Shown: positions 47,430-56,279, counted from the stretch's first letter. The stretch is DNA of 64,000 nt from Salinilacihabitans rarus (GCF_024296665.1 NZ_CP100762.1:2976001-3040000); one strand, 5' to 3'. Numbers and translations: made by a program. Notes: a model not told the origin generated them from the sequence alone.

Positions 47430-47463
47430 CTCGGCGCTCACTCTTTCGTGAGCGCCGAGTGCG
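47426..47463. terminator. Long perfect hairpin at the tRNA-Leu end
   Basis: A 16-base perfect stem (CGCACTCGGCGCTCAC and its complement) with a six-base loop, TCTTTC. It begins inside the last four bases of the tRNA. It has no T-run after it. It may act in termination or 3' processing, or be a recombination structure of the element relic. Confidence 0.6.
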
Positions 47464-47468
47464 GACGT

Positions 47469-47479
47469 GGGATTTGAAC
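47469..47479 (-). repeat. Inverted copy of the T-arm core
   Basis: GGGATTTGAAC is the exact reverse complement of GTTCAAATCCC in the two direct repeats, so three copies of this 11-mer lie within 130 bases, one inverted. Confidence 0.6.
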
Positions 47480-47522
47480 TAGACCGAGGTTCTGCGAGCG
47501 AAGCGGGCAGGTTCTCGGGCGT

Positions 47523-47544
47523 GGTTCAAATCCCTTCCCTCGCA
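47523..47544 (+). repeat. Second copy of the tRNA-Leu 3' end (putative att)
   Basis: An exact 22-base copy of the tRNA 3' end, 115 bases downstream of the original. It marks one end of an integrated element or its relic. Confidence 0.65.
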
Positions 47545-47654
47545 TGCCGACTCGAACGACGGTGAAAGAGTGAGCCGTGCCGAATACAGAGCGCATATCG
47601 GTCACTTCCAGAAGTCACAGATACGAATTAGTTGTGCTCAATTTCGACAATATT

Positions 47655-47852
47655 ATGCAAAAGTGGAGTCTACCGCATGATATGACGCCCCTCCAAGTGT
47701 TCGGAATCGACACACTCGGTAGTTCAGTGCTGGCGCTCATAGTCCCGTTCGTAATCGTCCTCTTTGGGACGTACTTGGGGGTTCTCGGGGCGCTACAGAC
47801 GTTCTTCGGTGAGTCGTCGTGGCAGGACGTCTCGACCGTTGAGGAAGAGTGA
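47655..47852 (+). CDS. Small single-TM protein in the AT-richer tract
   Basis: A 65-residue protein with one long hydrophobic helix (about 22-48: LGSSVLALIVPFVIVLFGTYLGVLGAL) and an acidic tail ending STVEEE. The ATG at 47655 lies about 25 bases after GAATTAG, a TATA-like element; a GTG far upstream and an inner ATG at 47682 are alternatives. The composition is lower in GC than the chromosome average. It is probably part of the integrated relic. No recognised family. Confidence 0.45.
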   Translation: MQKWSLPHDMTPLQVFGIDTLGSSVLALIVPFVIVLFGTYLGVLGALQTFFGESSWQDVSTVEEE

Positions 47853-48195
47853 AACGCTCCCCCGCCAACCGCCGATGCAGTGAGGTTGGTCAATTGACTT
47901 GAGTAGTTGGTGATAGATGTACGCCCTGTATTCAGCGCGCCGTTTCTGACAGCAATCCGGGGAGTAGGTGGGCCACTCCAGCAATTCCTTCGCCCGTACT
48001 GAACACGAGGTTCACGTAGAATCCTGACCAAATTCTAACTGCTGTTACTATCATATGCAACTCATAACGACGTCGGCCACCATCCACCGACGACCGGCAA
48101 AGAACACGAGTCGACACGTATTGGCGTGACGACGCGGACCGACGGCCGTCCCACAACGCCACCATTGATTATATCTCCAGCAGTACGGTCCGGCA
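47853..48195. other. Non-coding AT-richer tract of the putative element relic
   Basis: About 340 bases with lower GC than the rest of the window. Open frames on both strands here lack family character. ATTATATC near 48167-48174 is a clear TATA for the following gene. No integrase, plasmid replication gene or further copy of the att repeat was found. Confidence 0.5.
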
Positions 48196-48810
48196 ATGGG
48201 AATTACGGAGGACGAACTCGCCAACTCGATCATCGACGAACATCGACAGTTGGGCGAGATAATGGAGTACGACTTCGACGCCTATCCCGAAGCCCATTAC
48301 AACCACTACGGCAACCGTGGGGTGGCCGACCTGTACATCGTCGAGGAGAACGACGGTCGGCCAAACGCCAACGGATTCGTCTACGAGTTGAAGTCCGAAT
48401 ACGCGGTGCGGCAGGCGACCGGTGCGAACGAGATCATCCGACAGTTCAACAGGATGCGGGAGTTCTTTTTCGACGGGAGTTCCCACGAACGCCCCACGGA
48501 TCTCGTGCGATTTACGCTCGGGTTCGCTGGCACCGAATACAATCTGCGACACATCTACGAGAATCTGGACATGTACGCGGCGACGGTCAAGAACTCGTAC
48601 GAGTCGGACGATACCGTCGAATCCGAGTCCGTGATCCAGTTGAACGATCCGGATACGTTGTCCCCCGTCGTGGTACTCGGGAGGGCAAACGGCGAGACGG
48701 TCGAACCACTCGCCGCCGGTGACGAGTTCGGTCCGCACGTGGAGAGACGAAACGAGGAGATATTCGAACGGTGTGAAACCGTGATACGGGAGATAGCCGC
48801 CGAACAGTAG
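48196..48810 (+). CDS. PD-(D/E)XK-type nuclease-like protein of unknown family
   Basis: A 204-residue protein in the AT-richer tract. Residues 40-70 show the nuclease signature pattern: GVADLYIVEE (Asp45), a loop, then FVYELKSE with Glu64-x-Lys66. A helix with QFNRMREFF (Gln83) follows, as in Holliday-junction and restriction-type nuclease folds. N-terminal helix about 1-25 and C-terminal region about 110-204 are not recognisable. A TATA lies about 25 bases upstream, supporting a leaderless transcript. In this setting it may be a nuclease carried by the integrated relic, for DNA processing or defence. This fold call is by pattern only. Confidence 0.55.
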   Translation: MGITEDELANSIIDEHRQLGEIMEYDFDAYPEAHYNHYGNRGVADLYIVEENDGRPNANGFVYELKSEYAVRQATGANEIIRQFNRMREFFFDGSSHERPTDLVRFTLGFAGTEYNLRHIYENLDMYAATVKNSYESDDTVESESVIQLNDPDTLSPVVVLGRANGETVEPLAAGDEFGPHVERRNEEIFERCETVIREIAAEQ

Positions 48811-49089
48811 CTATACGGGTCCGTCGACTGGCCACGTTCTACGAAACGACCGGGGAGCGCGGAGGAGGACGGTGCCCGCCACGACGAGCGTACGACGCTT
48901 CGAACGGCCGTAGGCGTCGTCCGCGGTCGGCCTCCGCGTGACCGGTCGCCCGCCGCGCGCGATCGTAGAAAGTTCGGTGAACGAATCGAAAAAATTCCGC
49001 GAACCTGTCGCACGAGACGATATATTTCTCACGCTCCTAGCGTTAATTCGAAGGCAAAGCTTATACCGCGATAGTCGAGTTCGCATGGT
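48811..49089. other. Intergenic stretch after the PD-(D/E)XK gene
   Basis: The first part returns to high GC. The end holds AATTCGAAGGCAAAGCTTATA, a clear BRE/TATA about 25-30 bases before the start at 49090. Open frames on the minus strand here are not supported. No att copy is seen at this side. Confidence 0.5.
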
Positions 49090-49413
49090 ATGGCACGCGA
49101 TACGCCGGTACTGACCGAACACGACGAAGACGACCAACTGCCGAACCTCGTGACGATCGTCGGCCGGGGCGTCCCCGCGAGTTTCGAGATCACCGTCGAC
49201 GGCGAGATCGAGATGGTCGCCGACGACCCGCTCGCCGAGGCGACGGTCGTCTCGGGGACGACCGCCGAGGGAGCGATCGACGTCGGCGTCACGCGCTTCC
49301 GCTTCGCCGGCGAGATGGCGAACGTGCGCGTCGTCGACTGGAACGGCGTCGCGCTGCCCGACTCCGCGAGCGCGCCGACGGTCCACGTCGAGTACGGCGC
49401 GCCCGGCCGGTAA
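49090..49413 (+). CDS. Conserved small halobacterial protein
   Basis: A 107-residue acidic, beta-rich protein (PNLVTIVGRGVPASFEITVDGEIEMVADDP... ITRFRFAGEMANVRVVDWNGVALPDS). I do not recognise a named family; the sequence looks conserved and globular. A strong BRE/TATA lies about 25-30 bases upstream of 49090; a second ATG lies five bases upstream but in another frame. Function unknown. Confidence 0.6.
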   Translation: MARDTPVLTEHDEDDQLPNLVTIVGRGVPASFEITVDGEIEMVADDPLAEATVVSGTTAEGAIDVGVTRFRFAGEMANVRVVDWNGVALPDSASAPTVHVEYGAPGR

Positions 49414-49464
49414 GGCCCTCGTCCTTCGGCCGTCCTCGCCGACCCAGCCTCGCGGCCCCGCCGC

Positions 49465-50940
49465 TCAGAACGGGTACTCCCGGGGCTCGCGCTGGATCGA
49501 GATCCACTTCGTCGTCGTCACCTCGTCGAGGATCGACTCGGCGTTGTACCGGCCGAGGCCGGACTCCTTCATCCCGCCGAACGGGACGTGTGGCTCGTCG
49601 TTCATCGGCTGGTCGTTGACGTGGATCATCCCCGTGTGGATCCCGTCGGCGATCCGGCGGGCCTGTTCGAGATCCTGCGAGTGAACCGACCCCGAGAGCC
49701 CGTGGACCGTATCGTTTGCGACCTCGATCGCCTCGTCCTCCTCGGAGAAGGGGATCACCGGCGCGATGGGGCCGAAGTGCTCGTTGCACGCGGCTTCCAT
49801 CTCGGGGTCGACGGCCGAGAGCACCGTCGGTTCGACGACGAGGCCGTCGGCGTCGCCGCCCGTCTCGAGGGTCGCGCCCGCGTCGACGCTCTCCTCGACG
49901 AACTCCAGCATCGTGTCGCGCTGGGTCTCGTCGATGACGGGGCCGATCACCGTCTCCTCGTCGGTCGGGTCGCCGGTCGGCAGCGCCTCGGCGCGCTCGA
50001 CGAGGCGCTCGACGTACTCGTCGTACAGTTCCTCGTGGACGAGGTGGCGGTTGATCGAGATGCAGGCCTGCCCCTGGTGCATGAACGAGCCGAAGACGGC
50101 GCCGTCGACGGCCCGGTCGAGGTCCGCGCGGTCGGTGACGACGTGGACGTTGTTGCCGCCGAGTTCGAGCGCGGGCAGCGCGCAGTTGCCCGCGGCCTTC
50201 GCGGCGACCGTCTCGCCCACCTCGGTCGATCCCGTGAACGCGAGCACGCGCGGGGTCGGGTGTTCGGCCATCGCGGTGCCCACCTCGGAGCCGCTGCCGG
50301 TCACGACGTTCAACACCCCGTCGGGGAGGCCGGCCTCCTCGAAGAGCCGCGCCAGCAGCAGGCCACCCGTGATCGGCGTGTTCGACGCCGGCTTCAGGAC
50401 GACCGCGTTCCCGGCGGCGACCGCCGGCGCGACCGCGCGCATCGAGAGGTGCAGCGGGAAGTTCCACGGCGAGATGACGCCGACGACGCCGGCCGGGACG
50501 CGCTCGACGACGTTCTCCTTGCCGGGGACGATCGAGTCGGCGTGCTCGCCGTTCATCCGGAACGGGTAGCTCGCGGCCTGTTGCATCATCCCCTTCGCGG
50601 TCTGCAACTCGGCGACGCCTTTGACCCGCGTGCTGCCCGCCTCGACCGCGAGCAGTTCGAGGATCCCCTCCCAGTTCTCGGTGACGTGCTCGATCGCCGC
50701 CTCGACGACGCCCGCCCGCCGCTGGGGCGGCTGGGCGGCCCACGACGCCTGGGCCTCGGCGGCGATCCCGTAGGCTTCGTCGACGTCCTCGCTCGTGCCG
50801 GCGGGGACGGCGGCGATCGCCTCCCGGGTGTAGGGGTTCTCGACGTCGATCAGGTCGCGGTCGCCGGGGCCGGTCCACTCGCCGTCGAGGTAGAGCGCGT
50901 TCCAGCCCGCGTCGGGGGTCAGCGGAAGGTCGTCGGTCAT
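49465..50940 (-). CDS. Aldehyde dehydrogenase family protein
   Basis: A 491-residue NAD(P)-dependent aldehyde dehydrogenase. SPWNFPLHLSMRAVAPAVAAGNAVVLKPA binds the cofactor, LAFTGSTEVGE follows, ALELGGNN carries the general-base glutamate, and FGSFMHQGQACISINR holds the catalytic cysteine. The end PFGGMKESGLGRYNAESILDE is typical. The subclass resembles succinate-semialdehyde or benzaldehyde-type dehydrogenases. Substrate unknown. Monocistronic. Confidence 0.9.
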   Translation of the reverse strand: MTDDLPLTPDAGWNALYLDGEWTGPGDRDLIDVENPYTREAIAAVPAGTSEDVDEAYGIAAEAQASWAAQPPQRRAGVVEAAIEHVTENWEGILELLAVEAGSTRVKGVAELQTAKGMMQQAASYPFRMNGEHADSIVPGKENVVERVPAGVVGVISPWNFPLHLSMRAVAPAVAAGNAVVLKPASNTPITGGLLLARLFEEAGLPDGVLNVVTGSGSEVGTAMAEHPTPRVLAFTGSTEVGETVAAKAAGNCALPALELGGNNVHVVTDRADLDRAVDGAVFGSFMHQGQACISINRHLVHEELYDEYVERLVERAEALPTGDPTDEETVIGPVIDETQRDTMLEFVEESVDAGATLETGGDADGLVVEPTVLSAVDPEMEAACNEHFGPIAPVIPFSEEDEAIEVANDTVHGLSGSVHSQDLEQARRIADGIHTGMIHVNDQPMNDEPHVPFGGMKESGLGRYNAESILDEVTTTKWISIQREPREYPF

Positions 50941-51020
50941 GCGGGCGGCCTACCACCGCACCGCGAAAAAGTCCCACACCGGAAGGCGCAACCCGTTCCC
51001 GTGCCCGACGCTCGCCGCCG

Positions 51021-51446
51021 CTACGCGCGCGGGACGACCCGCGACAACGCGGCGTAGACGACCGCCGCGATCACGACGACGGCGGCGACGCCGACGAGGA
51101 CGTCGTCGGAGGCGAACCGCCACGCCAGCAACAGGATGCCGGCCGGCGCGAGCGCGAGGCCGGCCGCGGTGCGGTGGAACCCGCGGTCGGGCCGGGTCGA
51201 TGTCCGCGTCCGTTCGGCCGCGTCGTCTGCCGCCTCCGCGTACATGAAGTACGGCAGGAACAGGTACGTCCCCCCGCCGACGAGGAGGCCGACGAGCGCG
51301 CCGAACGCCGGCTCCTCGAACAGCAGGTAAGCGACGTACGCGAAGACGGGCACGTCGAACGCGCCGGCGACCGCGGCGATGTGCTCGGGCGTGAGGAGGC
51401 TGTCGGCGAACGGCTCGTCGCTCCCGTAGGAGTCGGCGTCGCTCAT
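51021..51446 (-). CDS. Small membrane protein
   Basis: A 141-residue protein: an acidic N-terminus, a hydrophobic pair (about 32-70, with AYLLFEEPAFGALVGLLVGGGTYLFLPYFMYAE), a charged loop, then two further helices (about 93-110 and 115-135). No family of known function recognised. It lies between aldehyde dehydrogenase and kptA on the same strand. Confidence 0.65.
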   Translation of the reverse strand: MSDADSYGSDEPFADSLLTPEHIAAVAGAFDVPVFAYVAYLLFEEPAFGALVGLLVGGGTYLFLPYFMYAEAADDAAERTRTSTRPDRGFHRTAAGLALAPAGILLLAWRFASDDVLVGVAAVVVIAAVVYAALSRVVPRA

Positions 51447-51498
51447 GCGGCCGGGTTTCGATCGGAGGAAGTTATATCTTCGTGACCTGTTCCCGTTC

Positions 51499-52146
51499 TC
51501 ACTCGTCTCCGCCCGGTCGCGCCGCCGAGAGGTACCGCGGCGGCACCGGCCCGGTCGTGTACGTCCCCTCGCCTCGCTTCGCGATCCGGCGGCCGTCCGC
51601 GAGCATCCCCGCGGCGTCGACGGCGAGCACGACCGGGTCGTCGGCGTGGCGGCGCCCGACGCGCCGCGCCGTCTCGCGGTCGCCCGAGAGGTGCACCCGC
51701 CGGCGGGCCATCGGCCGCAACCCCTCCTCGCGGATCGCGTCGAGGTTCTCGGGGGCCGTCCCGTGATAGAGTTCGTCGGGGACCGGCGCGTCCGTCGGTT
51801 CGAGGGCGACGTCGACGGAGTGGCCGTAGGCGGCCCGGGCGCGGCCGTCGGCGCGCTCGAACCGCCCCTTCGGGTCCGTCGCGATCACCGCGGCGACGTG
51901 CTCGGGTCGCGCCCAGTCGTACTTCCGTTCGGCCGCCCCGACGAGCGCGTCGTACTCGGTCCAGCCGTGGTCGTCGAGGGCGAGGCCGACGTCGTCGGGG
52001 AAGTGCCGGAGCGCCCCGCTGAGGAACGTCGAGAGCCGGCGACGCCGCTGGCCCGAGAGCACCGGAGAGCCGCTCGACTCGCAGGCGGGACAGGCCTCGC
52101 CCTCGAAGGGGCCGTGCTCGTCGCAGGCGCGGATCGGCTCGGTCAC
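51499..52146 (-). CDS. kptA: RNA 2'-phosphotransferase (KptA/Tpt1)
   Basis: A 215-residue enzyme of the KptA/Tpt1 family, which transfers a 2'-phosphate from RNA to NAD+. An N-terminal zinc-like motif, CDEHGPFEGEACPAC, is typical of the archaeal form. The core has LSTFLSGALRHFPDDVGLALDDHGW, then a YHGTAPENL and RRVHLSGDRETARRVG region with the catalytic Arg-His-Arg type set. The start is a GTG at 52146; the upstream frame is arginine-rich and not family-like. Archaeal tRNA splicing does not normally leave a 2'-phosphate, so its RNA substrate is unknown. Confidence 0.87.
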   Translation of the reverse strand: MTEPIRACDEHGPFEGEACPACESSGSPVLSGQRRRRLSTFLSGALRHFPDDVGLALDDHGWTEYDALVGAAERKYDWARPEHVAAVIATDPKGRFERADGRARAAYGHSVDVALEPTDAPVPDELYHGTAPENLDAIREEGLRPMARRRVHLSGDRETARRVGRRHADDPVVLAVDAAGMLADGRRIAKRGEGTYTTGPVPPRYLSAARPGGDE

Positions 52147-52438
52147 GCCCGGTCGTCGGCGTTCGAGCGGGAAAATTCGCTCGGCGTCACCGGTCGGTCG
52201 ATCCGACGGCGTCGGTCGGCGCGGGATCGGTCTCCCGTCCGACGGCGGGTGCGGTTTCGGTCCCGAGTCGCGACCGCCCGGCGCCGCTCTCCGGTGTGGT
52301 CGGCAGCGGCCGGGGAGACGACCGAGCGGCGACGTGGAGGCCGACGAAGACGCTGCCGACGGCCCGGCCGAACGTGACGAGTCGGCTGCCGAAGACGCCG
52401 GCGACGGCACCGCCGACGTGGGTCGCCCGACGGGTGGG

Positions 52439-53251
52439 TCACTCGCCGGTTCGAAAGGACAGGTCGAGCGCCGGCGCCGAGTGGGTCAGCGACCCCATCG
52501 AGACGACGTCGACGCCGGTCGCGGCGTAGTCGGCGACGGTCTCGAGCGTGATGCCGCCGCTGACCTCCGACAGGACGTCGTAGTCGGCGAGCAGGTCGAC
52601 GGCGTCCCGCGTTTCGGCGGGCGTCACGTTGTCGAGCAGGACGACGTCGGCGCCGGCCGCGGCCGCTCGCGGGGCGTCCTCGACGGACTCCACCTCGACC
52701 TCGATTTTGGTCGCGAACGAGACGCGCTCGCGGAAGTGCGAAACCGCGCCTTCGAGGCCCAGTTCGACGACGTGGTTGTCCTTGACCATGACCATGTGCG
52801 AGAGGTCGAGCCGGTGGGTGTCGCCGCCACCGGCGACGACCGCGCGCTTCTCGATGCCGCGGAGGCCCGGGGTGGTCTTGCGGGTCGCGGCGATCCGCAC
52901 GTCGGGCGATTCGGCCCGGGCCTCGTCCACGACCGCTCGCGTCCGCGTCGCGATTCCCGAGGCGTGGGCCGCGAGGTTGACGGCGACCCGTTCGCCCCGG
53001 AGCACCTCGCGGGCGGGCCCCTCGACGCGGAGGAGGTCGTCGCCCGGTTCGACCGCGGTGCCGTCCGCGAGGCGCTCGCGGACGTCGACGCCGAGGTAGT
53101 CGAAGACCGCGCTCGCGGCGTCGAGGCCCGCGACGACGCCCGCCTCCGTCGCGACGAGGCGGCCGGTCGTCTCGCCCGGAACGTCGTTGGTCACGTCGTG
53201 GTGGCCGACGTCCTCGCGGAGCCAGCGTTCGACCTGTGCGTCGGTGATCAT
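52439..53251 (-). CDS. nadC: Nicotinate-nucleotide pyrophosphorylase (quinolinate phosphoribosyltransferase)
   Basis: Converts quinolinate and PRPP to nicotinate mononucleotide, the third step of NAD de novo synthesis. The 270-residue protein has the NadC hallmarks: WLREDVGHHDVTNDV, NLAAHASGIATRTRAVVDEA, ATRKTTPGLRGIEKRAVVAGGGDTHR and VMVKDNHV, then EVEVES, LLDNVTPAE and SEVSGGITLETV. The ATG at 53251 is the family start. It is the last gene of the nadA-nadB-nadC group; a small gene on the opposite strand lies between nadB and nadC. Confidence 0.95.
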   Translation of the reverse strand: MITDAQVERWLREDVGHHDVTNDVPGETTGRLVATEAGVVAGLDAASAVFDYLGVDVRERLADGTAVEPGDDLLRVEGPAREVLRGERVAVNLAAHASGIATRTRAVVDEARAESPDVRIAATRKTTPGLRGIEKRAVVAGGGDTHRLDLSHMVMVKDNHVVELGLEGAVSHFRERVSFATKIEVEVESVEDAPRAAAAGADVVLLDNVTPAETRDAVDLLADYDVLSEVSGGITLETVADYAATGVDVVSMGSLTHSAPALDLSFRTGE

Positions 53252-53376
53252 GTAGCTGGGCCGTCGACCGGGCCGCCGATAAACGACCCGTTTTCGACGA
53301 CGTGCCCGGAGTCCGCTCGCCGAACGGGGCGGCGCGGCCACCGGCGAACGAACGGGTACGTTCACGTGCCGGTCGC

Positions 53377-53529
53377 GTGACCGCTCGCCATGCTGACTCC
53401 GGCCCGGCGTGGCTCCCGGCGGCGGTCGTCCTCGCCGGCGCCGGCTACGTCGTCGCGGCCGTCCTGATCACGGCGACGTACTACGGCGCGCAGTTGCTCA
53501 TCGCCCGGAGTCCGGCCGACTTCGACTGA
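53377..53529 (+). CDS. Small single-TM protein between nadB and nadC
   Basis: A 50-residue protein from a GTG at 53377, with one long helix (AWLPAAVVLAGAGYVVAAVLITATYYGAQLLI) and a short acidic end. It lies on the opposite strand to the nad operon, in the only gap between nadB and nadC. Its TGA directly abuts the nadB stop. A longer upstream start is possible. Function unknown; it may be coincidental. Confidence 0.4.
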   Translation: MTARHADSGPAWLPAAVVLAGAGYVVAAVLITATYYGAQLLIARSPADFD

Positions 53530-55077
53530 TCAGGGCTGTCCGCCGGCGACCGGCTCCCGCTCGTCCCCGTCGACGACGTAGTGACAGCCCGTCGACTCCG
53601 GGTTCTCGCTCGCCGCCCGCGCGATCAGCAGCGCGACGACGCTGGCGTTTCGTAGCTCGTAGAGGTCGCGGGCGGTCCGGGTGCGGACGTAGGCGGCGAC
53701 CTCGCCCTTGAGCCGCCGGAGGACGGCGCTCGCGCGGGCGACCTCGTCGGGGTCGCGTTCGAGGCCGAGCGCCTCGTCCACCGTCCGCCGCAGGCGGGCG
53801 AACTTCTCGGCGGCGAAGCGCGGGGGCAGGTCGGGGTCGCTGTCCCGGAGTTCGGGCGCCTCCACGAGTTCGGGCTCCGCGCCCGTTCCGGCGGCGTCCT
53901 CGCCGGCGCGCAGCCCCCAGACGAGCCCCTCCAGCAGGCTCGTGCTGGCGAGTCGGTTCGCGCCGTGGACGCCCGTCCGGGCGCACTCGCCGACGGCGTA
54001 GAGCCCGTCGAGGTTCGTCCGGCCGCAGTCGTCGACGTCGACCCCGCCGCAGAGGAAGTGCTCGCAGGGGGCGACGGGAATCTCGTCGCCGTCGATCCCA
54101 CGGTCGCGACACGTCGCGGCGACGTTCGGGAAGTCGGCCGCGAAGTCGAGGGGGCTCACGTCGAGGACGACTTCGCCGGTTCGCTCGCGCTCGCGGGCGA
54201 CCGCGCGGGCGACGACGTCCCGCGGGGCGAGGTCGGCGTCGGGGTGGTAGTCGGGCATGAACCGCTCGCCGTCGGCGTTCCGGAGGACGGCGCCGTCGCC
54301 GCGCAGCGCCTCGGAGAGCAGGAAAGTGTCGTCCCGCGCCGCGGGGTCGCCGCGTCGCGTCTCGTCCCCCGCGTAGGCGGTGGGGTGGAACTGGACGTAC
54401 TCCATGTCCGCGACGTCCGCGCCCGCCAGCGCGGCCATCGCGATGCCGTCGCCGGTGGCGCCGTCGGGGTTGGTCGACCGCGAGTAGAGCGCGCCGATCC
54501 CGCCGGTCGCGAGGACCGTCGCGCCGGCGTAGACCGGACGGCCGACCGGGTCGTCGTCCGTGACGACGCCGTGGACGCGGCCCTCGCGGGCGATCAGTTC
54601 GAGCGCTGCCGTCTCCTGTCGCATCTCGATCCGGTCGTGGCCGTCGAGGTAGGTCAGGAAGGGCCGCAGCACGTGCCGGCCCGTCGCGGCGTCGACGTGG
54701 AGGATGCGACGCTCGGAGTGGGCCGCTTCGCGCGCGTAGTCGAACGCACCGTCGTCGGTCTCGTCGAAGGGGACCCCGAGGGTGTCGACGAGCACGTCCT
54801 CGACGGCGTCGTCGGCCTCGCACACGAGCACGTCGACCGCGTCGGGATCGGCCGTGCCGTCGCTTGCCGCGACGACGTCCCGTTTGAGGCTCTCCGGATC
54901 GCCCCGGGTCGTCGAGATGCCGCCCTGTGCCCAGTCGGTGCTGGCGTCGTCGGGACGGCTCGCCTTCGTCAGGACGAGCACGTCCGCGCCCTCGCGCGCG
55001 GCGGCGAGAGCCGCCGCACAGCCGGCGATGCCACTGCCCACGACGAGGACGTCCGTCGTTTCGCGTGTGCCGGTCAT
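53530..55077 (-). CDS. nadB: L-aspartate oxidase
   Basis: FAD enzyme oxidising L-aspartate to iminoaspartate for NAD synthesis; 515 residues. The FAD-binding N-terminus is VLVVGSGIAGCAAALAAAREGADVLVLTK, then STDWAQGGISTTRGD. The substrate region has VQFHPTAYAGDETRRG and LLSEALRGDGAVLRNADGERFMPDYHP. CEHFLCGGVDVDDCGRTNLDGLYAVGECARTGVHGANRLASTSLLEGLVWG is the family core. It starts one base after the nadA stop. Confidence 0.95.
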   Translation of the reverse strand: MTGTRETTDVLVVGSGIAGCAAALAAAREGADVLVLTKASRPDDASTDWAQGGISTTRGDPESLKRDVVAASDGTADPDAVDVLVCEADDAVEDVLVDTLGVPFDETDDGAFDYAREAAHSERRILHVDAATGRHVLRPFLTYLDGHDRIEMRQETAALELIAREGRVHGVVTDDDPVGRPVYAGATVLATGGIGALYSRSTNPDGATGDGIAMAALAGADVADMEYVQFHPTAYAGDETRRGDPAARDDTFLLSEALRGDGAVLRNADGERFMPDYHPDADLAPRDVVARAVARERERTGEVVLDVSPLDFAADFPNVAATCRDRGIDGDEIPVAPCEHFLCGGVDVDDCGRTNLDGLYAVGECARTGVHGANRLASTSLLEGLVWGLRAGEDAAGTGAEPELVEAPELRDSDPDLPPRFAAEKFARLRRTVDEALGLERDPDEVARASAVLRRLKGEVAAYVRTRTARDLYELRNASVVALLIARAASENPESTGCHYVVDGDEREPVAGGQP

Positions 55078-55078
55078 C

Positions 55079-56212
55079 TCAGACCTCCAGCATGCGGTCG
55101 AGCGCGACCTTCGCGAGTTCCGCCTCCTCGGGGTCGACCTCGATCACGTTTCGTTCCCGTCCCTCGGCGAGTTCCTCGAGCACCCACGTCAGGTAGTTGG
55201 GGTCGATCTGGCGCATCGCGTTGCAATCCATGCAGGCGTCGCCACAGAGCGGCAGGACCTCGACCTCCGGGTGCCAGCGCCGGAGGTGGCGGGTGAGGTG
55301 GATCTCGGTGCCGACCGCCCACGTCTCGCCGGGGTCGGCGTCGGCGATCGTCTCGCGGATCGTGCTCGTCGAGCCGACGACGTCCGCGGCCTCGACGACC
55401 TCGCGGCGACACTCGGGATGGACGACCACGTTCGCGTCGGGGTGTTCCTCACGGATCGCCGCGACGTGCTCGTCGGTGAACCGTTCGTGAACCTGACAGT
55501 AGCCGTCCCAGAGGATCACGTCCGCGTCGGCGACCTCCGCAGGGTCTTTGCCCTCGGGGTCCCACGGGTCCCACTCGGCGATGCGGTCTTCCACTCCCAG
55601 CCGATAGGCGGTGTTCTCGCCGAGGTGCTTGTCGGGCAGGAAGAGCACCGTGTCGCCGCGCTCGAAGGCCCACTCGAACGCGCGGTGGGCGTTCGAGGAC
55701 GTACAGACGAGGCCGCCCTGACTCGCACAGAACGCCTTCAGGTCCGCGTAGGAGTTCATGTAGGTGACCGGGACGATGTTCGCGTCCGGCGCCGCGTCGG
55801 TGATCTCGGCCCACGCGGCGTCGACCTGCAGGGCCTCGGCCATCCCGGCCATCGGACACGACGCCTCCATGCTCGGGAGGATCACCGTCTGGTCGTCGTC
55901 GGTGATGACGTCCGCGCTCTCGGCCATGAACGTCACGCCGCCGAAGATCACGTACTCGGCGTCGGTCTCGGCGGCCCGCTTCGAGAGCCCGTAGGAGTCG
56001 CCGACGAAGTCGGCGTGCTCGACGACCTCCCGGCGCTGGTAGTTGTGGCCGAGCACGACGACGTCGTCGCCCAGTTCCTCGCGTGCCGCCTCGATCCGTT
56101 CCGTTCGCTCGTCTTCTTCGAGGTCGCGATACGCCGGCGGGAGCTGTTCGAGGTGGCCGTACTTGAACAGACTCAGTTCGGTCTCCAGGTTCGACGCGTG
56201 AACTTTCGCCAT
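55079..56212 (-). CDS. nadA: Quinolinate synthase A
   Basis: Condenses iminoaspartate with dihydroxyacetone phosphate to quinolinate, using a [4Fe-4S] cluster. The 377-residue protein has [48 protein letters not shown] and [12 protein letters not shown]. The cluster cysteines are expected in the [14 protein letters not shown] and [14 protein letters not shown] regions. The ATG at 56212 is chosen because upstream codons are arginine-rich and lie in repeats. It is the first gene of nadABC and has a strong inverted repeat upstream. Confidence 0.95.
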   Translation of the reverse strand: MAKVHASNLETELSLFKYGHLEQLPPAYRDLEEDERTERIEAAREELGDDVVVLGHNYQRREVVEHADFVGDSYGLSKRAAETDAEYVIFGGVTFMAESADVITDDDQTVILPSMEASCPMAGMAEALQVDAAWAEITDAAPDANIVPVTYMNSYADLKAFCASQGGLVCTSSNAHRAFEWAFERGDTVLFLPDKHLGENTAYRLGVEDRIAEWDPWDPEGKDPAEVADADVILWDGYCQVHERFTDEHVAAIREEHPDANVVVHPECRREVVEAADVVGSTSTIRETIADADPGETWAVGTEIHLTRHLRRWHPEVEVLPLCGDACMDCNAMRQIDPNYLTWVLEELAEGRERNVIEVDPEEAELAKVALDRMLEV

Positions 56213-56246
56213 CGTTGACACCGTCGGTAATGGGCGTATCACGATG

Positions 56247-56277
56247 CCGTATTGAAAACGTTTTTCTTTCAATACGG
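56247..56277. promoter_or_regulatory. Inverted repeat upstream of nadA (candidate operator)
   Basis: A perfect inverted repeat with 11-base arms, CCGTATTGAAA and TTTCAATACGG, and a nine-base A/T-rich spacer, lies 35-65 bases before the nadA start codon, just upstream of the expected TATA position. This geometry suits a dimeric regulator of the NAD operon. Confidence 0.65.
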
Positions 56278-56279
56278 TA

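Noticed and set aside
47615-48031. Minus-strand frame of 138 codons in the AT-richer tract
   Set aside because: Antisense to the small TM gene, with no family character and no promoter.
48169-48738. Minus-strand frame of 189 codons opposite the PD-(D/E)XK gene
   Set aside because: The plus-strand frame has a TATA at the right distance and nuclease-like motifs; the antisense frame has none.
47545-49089. A complete integrated plasmid or provirus at tRNA-Leu
   Set aside because: No integrase, replication or capsid gene and no distal att copy within the window; only a relic can be supported.
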